A stretch of DNA of 64,000 nt, taken from an uncultured Lysobacteraceae bacterium (GTDB lineage Bacteria; Pseudomonadota; Gammaproteobacteria; Xanthomonadales; Xanthomonadaceae). Made by a program: the position numbers and the translations under genes. The notes under the pieces were generated by a model. The model was not told where the DNA came from. It made no database searches and saw only the letters and a list, made by a program, of their open reading frames with translations. Every line of letters begins with the position of its first letter. The first letter of the stretch is position 1. Below, in pieces: positions 21,101-31,700 of this stretch. The DNA lies in the NCBI GenBank assembly GCA_946480825.1, contig CAMLLG010000003.1, positions 1 through 64,000 on the forward strand. Direction: 5' to 3'.

Positions 21101-22706
21101 TCAGCCGATGGATGCATGCCTCCTCCTCGAACCGGGCATCGGTGGCGTTCCACAGTGCATGCGTCGCGCGTTCCGACGCGGTGAGCAGCTGCAGATTCCC
21201 GATCTTCTCGCCCGGGTTCGCGGCGATCTGCTCCAGCAATCTCACGAAGTGCCCGGCCATGCGCTTCATCGTGGCCGGCTCGAACAGACCCGTGTTGTAT
21301 TCCAGACCCGCGACGACCCGTTCCGCGCCTTTCTCGACGGTCAGCGTGAGGTCGAATTTGGAAATGCCGTTGTGCGTGGGCAGCGGATCCACGACGAGAC
21401 CGGGCGGCGCCGCGGCGACGTTCGCCTCCTTGAGCATGAACATCACCTGGAACAATGGCGAGTGATCGAGACTGCGATGCGGCTGCAGGTGCTCGACCAC
21501 TTTCTCGAACGGGAATTCCTGATGCTCGTAGCCGGACAGCGCCGTATCGCGCACATGCTCCAGCAGCGAGAGGAAAGTCGTCTCCGGCTCGGCCGCGAGA
21601 CGCATCACCACCACGTTGGAGAAGAAGCCGACCACGTCCTCCCATTGCTGCTGCCTGCGGTTCGCCACCGGCGCCCCGATCGCGAGATCGGTCTGGCCGG
21701 TGTAGCGGTTCAGCAGGACGGCGAAGACCGCCAGCAGCGCCATGTACGCGCTCGCGCCGCGCGCGCGCGCCGATTCGGTCAGGTCCGCGACCAGCGATGC
21801 GGGCAGCTCGAAGTGTTCGACCGCGCCTTCGTAGCGCTGGATCGCGGGGCGCGGGTGATCGATCGGCAGCTCGATGAGCTCCGGGAGATCCGCGAGCTGC
21901 TCACCCCAGTAACGCTTCTGCCGCTGGAACGCCTCGCCCTGCTCCCAGCGCGCCTGCCACTCGACGTATTGCCCGTAGCCGGTCCTGTGCGGGCTCGCCG
22001 CGGGCATCGATGGATCGATCCGGCCGTCGTGCGCATAGAGCGTCCACAGATCGCGCACCAGCAGGTCCATCGACCAACCGTCGGACACCACGTGATGCAT
22101 GGTCAGCAACAGCGCGTGATCGTCCTCCGCCAGCGCGACCAGGGTGCCGCGCAACAGGGGCGCCCGATCCAGCTCGAAAAGCCGCAACGCTTCGTCGTGA
22201 ACGAGCCGGTCGAGCGCGGCCTCGCGTTCCGGCGCGGGATGGTCCGACAGGGAGACGGTCGCCAGTTCCAGCGTCGGAGCGGGTGTCGAACGCGCGACGA
22301 AATCGCCGGCGTCCAGATGGAAGGACACGCGCAGCGCATCGTGCAGTTCCGGCAACCGGGCGAAGCTGCGTTGCAGCGCCGCGGTATCGATGCGACCGCG
22401 GATGCGCCAGGCCGCAGGCAGGTTGTACGCGCACGACGCGCTGTCCATGCGATGGAGGAACAGCAGCCGCTGTTGGGCGAACGACAGGCCATCGGCCCGC
22501 ACCGCGACCGCGTCGGTGTCGTCGCGCTCATCGACGACCGCGGCCTGTTCGAGCGCCCGGATGAGATCGGCCTTGCGCTCGACCATGCGCTGCTTCAGAT
22601 CCGGACTCAATGCGCCATTGGGCGCGGAAAAGCGCAGGTTCCCGTCCTCCACCCACAGGCGGATGTTCAATTGACGCAGGTCGCGCATCAGTTCATGCAC
22701 ACTCAT
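18108..22706 (-). CDS. NRPS module, TubC-type docking-C-A(luciferase-like monooxygenase)-T
   Basis: A 1532-residue single module. Residues 1-55 look like a TubC-type N-terminal docking domain. C about 70-495 (HHVVSDGWS); A begins about 520 (YTSGSTGRPKG) and is interrupted after the A4 motif (FDISVLELL) by a luciferase-like FMN monooxygenase, about 785-1120 (starting LEFSLFYFAADED, later ASGWHFNDFVLAPQNF); the A domain resumes with TPSFAKLLLEQ and NMYGPTETTVW; T near 1457 (LGGHS). Specificity residues read D-I-L-Q-L-G-M-V-W, essentially the Gly code. The same kind of insertion in an A domain is known from myxothiazol MtaG and melithiazol MelG, where Gly alpha-hydroxylation yields a terminal amide; here the module is internal, so the outcome is open. 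The Arg/Gln-rich C-terminus may dock onto the next protein. ATGA overlap with the upstream gene; an earlier in-frame ATG inside that gene is rejected because the docking domain begins at 22706. Confidence 0.95.
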   Translation of the reverse strand: MSVHELMRDLRQLNIRLWVEDGNLRFSAPNGALSPDLKQRMVERKADLIRALEQAAVVDERDDTDAVAVRADGLSFAQQRLLFLHRMDSASCAYNLPAAWRIRGRIDTAALQRSFARLPELHDALRVSFHLDAGDFVARSTPAPTLELATVSLSDHPAPEREAALDRLVHDEALRLFELDRAPLLRGTLVALAEDDHALLLTMHHVVSDGWSMDLLVRDLWTLYAHDGRIDPSMPAASPHRTGYGQYVEWQARWEQGEAFQRQKRYWGEQLADLPELIELPIDHPRPAIQRYEGAVEHFELPASLVADLTESARARGASAYMALLAVFAVLLNRYTGQTDLAIGAPVANRRQQQWEDVVGFFSNVVVMRLAAEPETTFLSLLEHVRDTALSGYEHQEFPFEKVVEHLQPHRSLDHSPLFQVMFMLKEANVAAAPPGLVVDPLPTHNGISKFDLTLTVEKGAERVVAGLEYNTGLFEPATMKRMAGHFVRLLEQIAANPGEKIGNLQLLTASERATHALWNATDARFEEEACIHRLIEAQARKTPDAIAVSFEEVDVGYAELLRRSGALALALRRQGVGAESKVGIFIDRSTELVVALLGVLQAGAAYVPLDPKYPPDRIADIAADAGLACIVVAGAARHAAPSVGVPVLAVEDCPAQAPAEASDATVLADDVCSDNAAYVIYTSGSTGRPKGVVVSHRNVMNLFDGLDKSLAPSLPADANSGRPVWTALTSISFDISVLELLWTLARGHHVQLQTDHLTTLAVAGASAQERPPQRRNLGRTTGGERAKPLEFSLFYFAADEDAHADAEIGMRLGKYGLLLEGARFADTHGFCAVWVPERHFHAFGGQFPNPSVAAAAVSVLTTNIQIRAGSVVLPLHNPIRVAEEWSMVDNLSGGRAAVAFASGWHFNDFVLAPQNFADRHRVMRDGIQTVKQLWSGGTIAQTDGLGNEAQIGVRPRPIQKELPIWLTAAASPDTFRYAGEIGANVLTHLLGQSLTELREKIDIYRKARADNGFCPDAGRVTLMMHTYVGDDLDAVRDTVREPFKNYLRSSINLLKPVAESNGLDAGNDLELVVEAGFNRYFASGALFGTPASCQPLLADVHAIGVDEIACLIDFGVDVGKVVDGFPHLDALRRLAAGGGRTSIRADATHIQCTPSFAKLLLEQKNHSALANIRGFLVGGEALSPALARELRNATGGHVFNMYGPTETTVWSAVRHLEEAEVTIGAPISNTRLHVLDERLNPLPVGIKGELYIAGEGVTRGYWNRPDMTAERFVPDPFAGIPGSRMYRTGDLVRRIGDGTIEFLGRIDHQVKVRGFRVELGEVEAALRSHPAVGDAIAVVRGAEQHEAMIVAYVTPLAGAAVETGEVLQHAARHLPSHMLPSVVVALDALPLTPNGKIDRKALPAPGDVRGNASQEKRRRELPRSDLERELSEIWCELLQVDSVGVNENFFELGGHSLLLGKMQRNLATKFGCEISIIELFKFPTIDSLTRLIGERSGADAQPAAAGSQRVRDGQQAVQQMRQRMKQRKLNG

Positions 22707-25700
22707 AAAACGCCTACCTCGAATTCGTCGGGAACTTCCCGGTGGCCCCGGGCGGCTTCGCCCGCGGACGGCGCGGCCATCCAGTGCAGGTTGTCGATGC
22801 ACTCGGCCAACTCGGCCAGGCGCGGGTGGAGGAACACATCGCGCACGGTCGTGCGCACCGCGAAGGCGCCGAGAATCCTCGCGTTGAGCGCGGTGGCCAG
22901 CAGCGAATTCCCGCCCGCGGCGAAGAAATCGTCGTTGCGGCCGACGTGCTCGATGCCGAGCACGTCACGCCACAGCGCGGCCAGGCGCGATTCGGTCTCG
23001 CCGACGGGCGGCTCGGATGCGTCCGCGTCGACGGCGTCCAGCGGCAATGCGTGCAACGCCTTGCGATCGATCTTGCCGTTGGTCGTCAGCGGCATCGCAT
23101 CGAGGAAGATCAGCCGCGACGGAATCATGTAGTCGGGCAACAGACCGACCATGGCCAGACGCACCGCGTCGCCGCTGGTCTGCACGCCATCCTCGGCATG
23201 CAGGAAGGCCACCAGCGTTTCGACGCCGTCGCCGATCCTGCGCACCAGCGCGACGGCTTCGCGCACGCCCGGACACGAGACGAGCACGCTTTCGATCTCG
23301 CCCAGCTCGATGCGGAAGCCGCGCAATTTGACCTGGTGGTCGGCGCGTCCCATGTAGGCCAGGCGGCCATCGGGCAGATGACGCACGATGTCGCCGGTGC
23401 GGTAGAGGCGCTCGCCCGGCGTGTTCGCGAACGGATTGGGCAAATAGCGTTCCGCGGTCAGGTCGGGCTGATGCAGATAGCCGCGCGAGAGCCCCGCGCC
23501 GGCCAGATACAGCTCGCCCTTCACGCCGACGGGCACGGGCATCATGTCGGCATCGAGCACGAACGCCCGCGTGTTGTCGATCGGTCGACCGATGCTGGGC
23601 GCATCGCCGCTGTCGCTTTCGACCCGACACCCGGTCGAGTAGGTCGTGTCTTCCGACGGACCGTACAGGTTGTAGACCGCCTCGACGTGCGCGCGCGCGT
23701 GCAGCTTGTCGACCAGCGAACGGCTCAGGGCTTCGCCGGCCAGATTCACCACGCGAACGGTCGACGGCAGGCCATCGGCGGCGAGCAACGCCTCCATCGC
23801 CGACGGCACCGTGTTGACCAGACTCACCGGCCATCGCGGCGGTTGTTCGATCAGCGCCAGCGCGTCGCGCACCAGCACGACGGTGTTGCCGGTGCTCAAA
23901 GGCAGGAACAATTCGAACACCGACAGATCGAAGCAGATGGACGTCGATGCCAGGGTGTAGCGCAGCGCATCCGCCGCGAACGTGCGTTCGCCCCAGGCGA
24001 GCATCGCCACCGCGTTGGCATGGGTGATCGCCACGCCCTTGGGGCGCCCGGTCGAACCGGAGGTGTAGATGACGTACGCCAGATGCGCGGGAAGCGCGAG
24101 CGGGGCCGGATCGCGATCGGACGCCCGCGCGAGTTCGGCGCGGCATGCGTCGGGGAGCAACGATCGCGTGCCCTGCGGCAGCGACGTCGCGAGGCGGTCG
24201 CGACCGTCCACATCGGTCACCACGACCCGAGGCGTCGCGTTGTCGAGAATATGCGCGAGCCGCGCGATCGGGTAGTTGGGGTCCAGCGGTACGTAGGCGC
24301 CGCCCGCCTTCAGGATCGCCAGCAGCGCCACGATCAGCTCCGGCGATCGCGGCAGGCACACGCCCACCGTCGTTTCCGCCGTCACGCCCTCCGCGCGCAG
24401 CACGTGCGCCAGACGGTTCGCACGCGCGTTCAACTCGCCGTAGCTCAACTCGCCACGTCCCGCCCCGCCGCCCTCCCACACCACCGCCACCGCATCCGGC
24501 GTCGCCGCCGCCTGCGCCTCGAACAGCGCATGCACGCACGCCTCCGGATAACGCGACTCCGTCCGGTTCCACGCCGCGTGCTGCTCGCACTCCTCTTCCG
24601 TCAACAGCGCCAGGCCGCCCAGCGTCCGGTCCTGCTCCGCCAGCACCTGCGACAGCGCCACCACGTAGTGACGCCACAGACGTTCCACGCTGACCGCATC
24701 GAACAGATCGCTGTTGTATTCCAGCGTCCCGTCCAGACGACCCGACCGGTCCTGCAGCGTCAGCGTCAGATCGAACTTCGCCACGTCCGAACCCGTCGAC
24801 AGCACCTGCGCCTCGATCCCCGGAAGATCGATCGTCTCCGCACCACCGTGCTGCAGGTTGAACATCACCTGGAACAGCGGACTGTGGCTCAGGCTCCGCG
24901 CAGGCTGCAGCGCTTCCACCAACTGCTCGAACGGCACGTCCTGATGCTCGTACGCCGCCAGCGTCGCCTCGCGCACCTCGTGCAGCAGCGTCCGGAACGT
25001 CTGCGTCGAACGCACGCGACTGCGCAGCACCAGCGTGTTGGCGAAGAACCCGATCGATCCGCCCAGCTCCTCGCGCGGACGGTTCGCCACCGGACTGCCC
25101 ACGGCGATGTCTTCCTGACCGCTGTACTTGGACAGCACCACCTGGAACACCGCCAGCAGCGTCATGAACACGCTGGCCTGTTCGGCATGACTCACCTGCC
25201 GGATCGCAGGCAACAGTTCCGCCGGCACCGACACCGCCACGCTCGAACCCACGTAGCGCTGCACCGCCGGGCGCGGCCGGTCGGTCGGCAACTCCAGCAG
25301 CGGCGCCATCCCGGCCAGACGCTCGCGCCAATATCCCAACTGCACCTCCTGACGCGGCGCCGCCAGCCACTCGCGCTGCCAATGCGCGTAGTCGATGTAC
25401 TGCACCGCCGGCGCCGCCGGCGCCGGACGGCCCGACAGCGCCGCGCGGTAGCCCTCCTCCAGCTCCCGCCACAGCACCTCCACCGACCAGCCATCGCCGG
25501 CGATGTGGTGCAGGCACAGCAGCATCACGTGCTCCTGCTCGCCCAGCTGCAGCAGCGACACCCGCAGCGGCAGATCGCTCTCCAGCGCGAACGCACGCGT
25601 GGCGTCGGCGTGCGCGCGCGCCAGCAGCGCCTCCTCGCGCGTCGCAGGGTCGTGGTCGCGCCAGTCTTCCCAGCCCATCTCGAACGCATCGGCCGCGCGG

Positions 25701-28700
25701 ACCTGCTGCCGCGGCTGACCGTCCCGATAGCCGTACACCGTGCGCAGCACTTCGTGACGCGCCACCAGACCCGTCACGCTCGCGCGCAGCGCCGCCACGT
25801 CCAGCGCACCCACCAGGCGCACCGCATGCGGCATGTTGTAGGTCGCGTTCGCCCCTTCCAGCTGCGTCAGGAACCACAGCCGCTGCTGCGCGAACGACAG
25901 CGGCTCGTCCACACCGCGCACCACCGGCAAAAGCGCCAGTTCGGTATCGGCATCCCGCTGCGCGCGCTGCGCCTGCGCCGCCACCGTCGGCGCCTCGAAC
26001 ACGTCGCGCACCCGCAGTACCAGACCATGGTTGCCGCGCAGCTTCGCCACCAGCTTCGCCGCCAGCAGCGAGTGACCGCCCAGCTCGAAGAAGTTCTCGC
26101 CCACGCCGACCGCATCCAGACCCAGCACCTCGCACCACACCGCCGCCACCGCACGCTCGCGCGGCGTCTGCGGCACCAGCTGCGTCCGTTCGTCGCGCAC
26201 CAGCTCGATCGCGGGCAGGCCCTGACGGTCCACCTTGCCGTTCGGGGTCAGCGGCAGCGCATCCAGCACCATCAGCGCCGACGGCACCATGTAACCGGGC
26301 AGACGGCTCTCCAGCCCCGCCTTCAGCGACGACGCTTCCAGGGCCTCGCCCACCACGTACGCCAGCAGCGCCTTCGCCGCGCCTTCGCCGCGCACCACCA
26401 CCACCGCTTCATGCACGCCGGGCAACTGCGTCAGCGCCGCTTCGATCTCGCCCAGCTCGATCCGGAAACCGCGCAGCTTCACCTGATGATCGATCCGCCC
26501 CAGATACTCGATCGCGCCGTCGGCGCGGAACCGCGCCACGTCGCCGCTGCGGTACAGACGCTCGCCCGGCCGGCCGCTCCACGGATCGGGCACGAATCGC
26601 TCCGCCGTCAGGTCCGGACGCGCCAGATAACCCCGCGCCAACCCGACGCCGCCGATGTACAGCTCGCCCGGCACGCCCACGGGCAGCGGCTGCATCTCCG
26701 CATCCAGAATGTACAGCCGCGTGTTCGATATCGGATGGCCGATCGGGATCGAGGCGGACCCGTCGGCGACCGAATCGCGCGGAATCGGGAAACACGCCGC
26801 GAATGTCGTGCTTTCGGTCGGGCCGTAACCGTTGATGATGCGGATGTCGGGCAGCGCCTCATACACGCGCCGCACATGGTCGATGCTGACCACATCGCCG
26901 CCGACGAGCAGTTGCTGCAGGCCATCGATGCACTTCAGATCTTCGTCGACGAGATGATTGAACAACGAAGAGGTCAGCCAGGCGGTGCCGACACGGTGGC
27001 GTCCGATGAACGCCCTGAGATCGGCGCCGGTGGGGACCTGATCCGGATAGAGCACGCATGCGCCGCCGTGCAGCAACGGCGCCCATATCTCGAAGGTGGA
27101 CGCGTCGAACGCCAGCGGTGCGGCATGCAGAATGCGCTGCGCGGCATCCAACTGCGCGTAATCCGTGCCGATCAACAGGCGGACGATCGCGCGATGCGTC
27201 GTCAGAATTCCCTTCGGCAGTCCGGTCGAGCCGGAGGTGAACATCACATAGGCCAACTGGTCCGGCAGGGCCGTTGCGGGCAGATCGGCGCTGTCGGCCG
27301 GATCGCCCGCCTGCGGCGACACCCAGTGCAGGCCCAGTTCCGCGAGCACATCCTCGCGGCTTCCATCGACATGCCCATCGACATGTCCGTCGACATTCGC
27401 ATCGACATATCCGATCGCGATGCGCAGCGACGCCTGCATGGCGATGTGCTTCAACCGCGCGATCGGGTAGTTGGGGTCCAGCGGCACGTAGGCGCCGCCC
27501 GCCTTCAGGATCGCCAGCAGCGCCACGATCAGCTCCGGCGATCGCGGCAGGCACACGCCCACCGTCGTTTCCGCCGTCACGCCCTCCGCGCGCAGCACGT
27601 GCGCCAGACGGTTCGCACGCGCGTTCAACTCGCCGTAGCTCAACTCGCCACGTCCCGCCCCGCCGCCCTCCCACACCACCGCCACCGCATCCGGCGTCGC
27701 CGCCGCCTGCGCCTCGAACAGCGCATGCACGCACGCCTCCGGATAACGCGACTCCGTCCGGTTCCACGCCGCGTGCTGCTCGCACTCCTCTTCCGTCAAC
27801 AGCGCCAGGCCGCCCAGCGTCCGGTCCTGCTCCGCCAGCACCTGCGACAGCGCCACCACGTAGTGACGCCACAGACGTTCCACGCTGACCGCATCGAACA
27901 GATCGCTGTTGTATTCCAGCGTCCCGTCCAGACGACCCGACCGGTCCTGCAGCGTCAGCGTCAGATCGAACTTCGCCACGTCCGAACCCGTCGACAGCAC
28001 CTGCGCCTCGATCCCCGGAAGATCGATCGTCTCCGCACCACCGTGCTGCAGGTTGAACATCACCTGGAACAGCGGACTGTGGCTCAGGCTCCGCGCAGGC
28101 TGCAGCGCTTCCACCAACTGCTCGAACGGCACGTCCTGATGCTCGTACGCCGCCAGCGTCGCCTCGCGCACCTCGTGCAGCAGCGTCCGGAACGTCTGCG
28201 TCGAACGCACGCGACTGCGCAGCACCAGCGTGTTGGCGAAGAACCCGATCGATCCGCCCAGCTCCTCGCGCGGACGGTTCGCCACCGGACTGCCCACGGC
28301 GATGTCTTCCTGACCGCTGTACTTGGACAGCACCACCTGGAACACCGCCAGCAGCGTCATGAACACGCTGGCCTGTTCGGCATGACTCACCTGCCGGATC
28401 GCAGGCAACAGTTCCGCCGGCACCGACACCGCCACGCTCGAACCCACGTAGCGCTGCACCGCCGGGCGCGGCCGGTCGGTCGGCAACTCCAGCAGCGGCG
28501 CCATCCCGGCCAGACGCTCGCGCCAATATCCCAACTGCACCTCCTGACGCGGCGCCGCCAGCCACTCGCGCTGCCAATGCGCGTAGTCGATGTACTGCAC
28601 CGCCGGCGCCGCCGGCGCCGGACGGCCCGACAGCGCCGCGCGGTAGCCCTCCTCCAGCTCCCGCCACAGCACCTCCACCGACCAGCCATCGCCGGCGATG

Positions 28701-31700
28701 TGGTGCAGGCACAGCAGCATCACGTGCTCCTGCTCGCCCAGCTGCAGCAGCGACACCCGCAGCGGCAGATCGCTCTCCAGCGCGAACGCACGCGTGGCGT
28801 CGGCGTGCGCGCGCGCCAGCAGCGCCTCCTCGCGCGTCGCAGGGTCGTGGTCGCGCCAGTCTTCCCAGCCCATCTCGAACGCATCGGCCGCGCGGACCTG
28901 CTGCCGCGGCTGACCGTCCCGATAGCCGTACACCGTGCGCAGCACTTCGTGACGCGCCACCAGACCCGTCACGCTCGCGCGCAGCGCCGCCACGTCCAGC
29001 GCACCCACCAGGCGCACCGCATGCGGCATGTTGTAGGTCGCGTTCGCCCCTTCCAGCTGCGTCAGGAACCACAGCCGCTGCTGCGCGAACGACAGCGGCT
29101 CGTCCACACCGCGCACCACCGGCAAAAGCGCCAGTTCGGTATCGGCATCCCGCTGCGCGCGCTGCGCCTGCGCCGCCACCGTCGGCGCCTCGAACACGTC
29201 GCGCACCCGCAGTACCAGACCATGGTTGCCGCGCAGCTTCGCCACCAGCTTCGCCGCCAGCAGCGAGTGACCGCCCAGCTCGAAGAAGTTCTCGCCCACG
29301 CCGACCGCATCCAGACCCAGCACCTCGCACCACACCGCCGCCACCGCACGCTCGCGCGGCGTCTGCGGCACCAGCTGCGTCCGTTCGTCGCGCACCAGCT
29401 CGATCGCGGGCAGGCCCTGACGGTCCACCTTGCCGTTCGGGGTCAGCGGCAGCGCATCCAGCACCATCAGCGCCGACGGCACCATGTAACCGGGCAGACG
29501 GCTCTCCAGCCCCGCCTTCAGCGACGACGCTTCCAGGGCCTCGCCCACCACGTACGCCAGCAGCGCCTTCGCCGCGCCTTCGCCGCGCACCACCACCACC
29601 GCTTCATGCACGCCGGGCAACTGCGTCAGCGCCGCTTCGATCTCGCCCAGCTCGATCCGGAAACCGCGCAGCTTCACCTGATGATCGATCCGCCCCAGAT
29701 ACTCGATCGCGCCGTCGGCGCGGAACCGCGCCACGTCGCCGCTGCGGTACAGACGCTCGCCCGGCCGGCCGCTCCACGGATCGGGCACGAATCGCTCCGC
29801 CGTCAGGTCCGGACGCGCCAGATAACCCCGCGCCAACCCGACGCCGCCGATGTACAGCTCGCCCGGCACGCCCACGGGCAGCGGCTGCATCTCCGCATCC
29901 AGAATGTACAGCCGCGTGTTCGATATCGGATGGCCGATCGGGATCCGCGCACGGGTATCGTCGGGCGAACACGGCCATTGGCTCACGTCCACGGCCGCTT
30001 CGGTCGGGCCATAGAGGTTGTGCAGGCGCGTATTCGGGAACCGCTCGAAGAAGCGTCTGACGAGCGCCGCCGGCAACTCTTCGCCGCTGCACACGACCTG
30101 CCGCAGATGCGGCAGGTGAATGCCGTCGGATTCCAGAAACACCTGCAGCATCGATGGCACGAAATGCAGCGTGGTGATGTGCTCATCGCGCATCACTTCG
30201 TTGAGGTAATCGACATCGCGATGGCCGCCGGGACGCGCGAACACCACGACCGCGCCGGTCATCAGCGGCCAGAAGAACTCCCATACCGAAACGTCGAAAC
30301 TGAAGGGCGTCTTCTGCAGAACGCGTTCGCCGGGCTGCAACCGATAGGCGTCCTGCATCCAGACCAGGCGATTGACGATCGCCTCGTGGGTGTTCATGAC
30401 GCCCTTGGGCTGTCCGGTGGAGCCCGATGTGAAGATCACGTACGCAAGATTGCCGCCCGCGACGTTCGGCGCCTGCCATGCGCCGTCGGCCGGCGACGCA
30501 TGCGGCTCGTCGATGCACACCGCCTCCATCCCGAGCGCCCGCACCTCGTCGCGCAGCTGGGTCGTGGTCAAGAGCGACGACAGGCCGGCGGCCGAGACGA
30601 TGTGGCGGATGCGTTCCGGCGGATAGTCCGGATCGACGGGGACGTACGCGCCGCCGGCCTTCAGCACGCCGAGCAACGCGACCATCAGGTCCAGCGAACG
30701 ATGCATGAAGACGCCGACGCAGCAGTCGACGCCGATCCCGCGGGCCGACAGCCGCCGCGCCATGTCGTCGGAACGCTGCCTGAGCTCGCCGTAGCTGAGC
30801 GACTCGCCTTCGCAACGCACCGCGATCTGATCAGGATGCGCGTCCGCGCAGGCATCGATGATCTCGTGCAGCGCGCGGCTTTCGCCGTAATCCACGGCCG
30901 TATCGTTCCAGGTACCGAGCGACAACTGGCGTTCCTCGTCTGGCAGCAGCGCCATCCGCGAGACGGAACGGAACGGATCTTCCACGACCGAGTCCAACAG
31001 CATGCGGAAGCGATCGGCGAAACGGCGCACCGTGGCGGTTTCGAACAGATCGGTATTGAATTCGAAACGGGCGTGATATCCGCCGCCGTCGTCGGCGACC
31101 AGCAGCGAGATGTCGAGCTGCGCGCCCGGACTCGGCAGCGGGCACACCGACACGGGCATGTCCGCGAGCATGGCCGGCACTTCGGCGAGATCGCCGTGGA
31201 ACGGCAGGAATCCGTCGCGCGAAGCCGGATAGAACGTGTACAGCGTCTGCAGTACCGGCGGAACGCTGCGATCGGAATGCCGGCTGGCGCGCGCCATCAG
31301 TTCGGACAGCACGCCGCCCTGATGATCGAAGGCAGCGGCGAGATCCGACTGCACCGAGCGGGTCAGCTCCGCGAAGGACAGCTCTGGCGGCATCGCCACG
31401 CACAGCACGGCCGGTTCGACGAAATAGCCCACGGTCTGCTGGAAACCGTCGAGATGACGTCCGCTCATCGGTACGCCGACGACGACTTCGGATTGACCCG
31501 ACAAACGCGACAGCAGCACGTTGTATGCGGTCAGCAACACCGTACTGGGCGTCGCGCCCAGGCGCCTGGACGCGAGCCGGATGCGCTCGCTCAAACGCGG
31601 ACCGAGCGAGAAGTCGAACGAGGTTCCGGAGAAGGTCTGCAGTTTCGGCCGCGGATGGTCCATCGGAAGCTGCAGCACGGGCAGATCGCGATCGAGTCGG

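Noticed and set aside
24260..29945. Long direct repeats considered as an insertion sequence or composite transposon
   Set aside because: They encode A-T-C-A parts in frame, with no transposase, inverted ends or target duplication.
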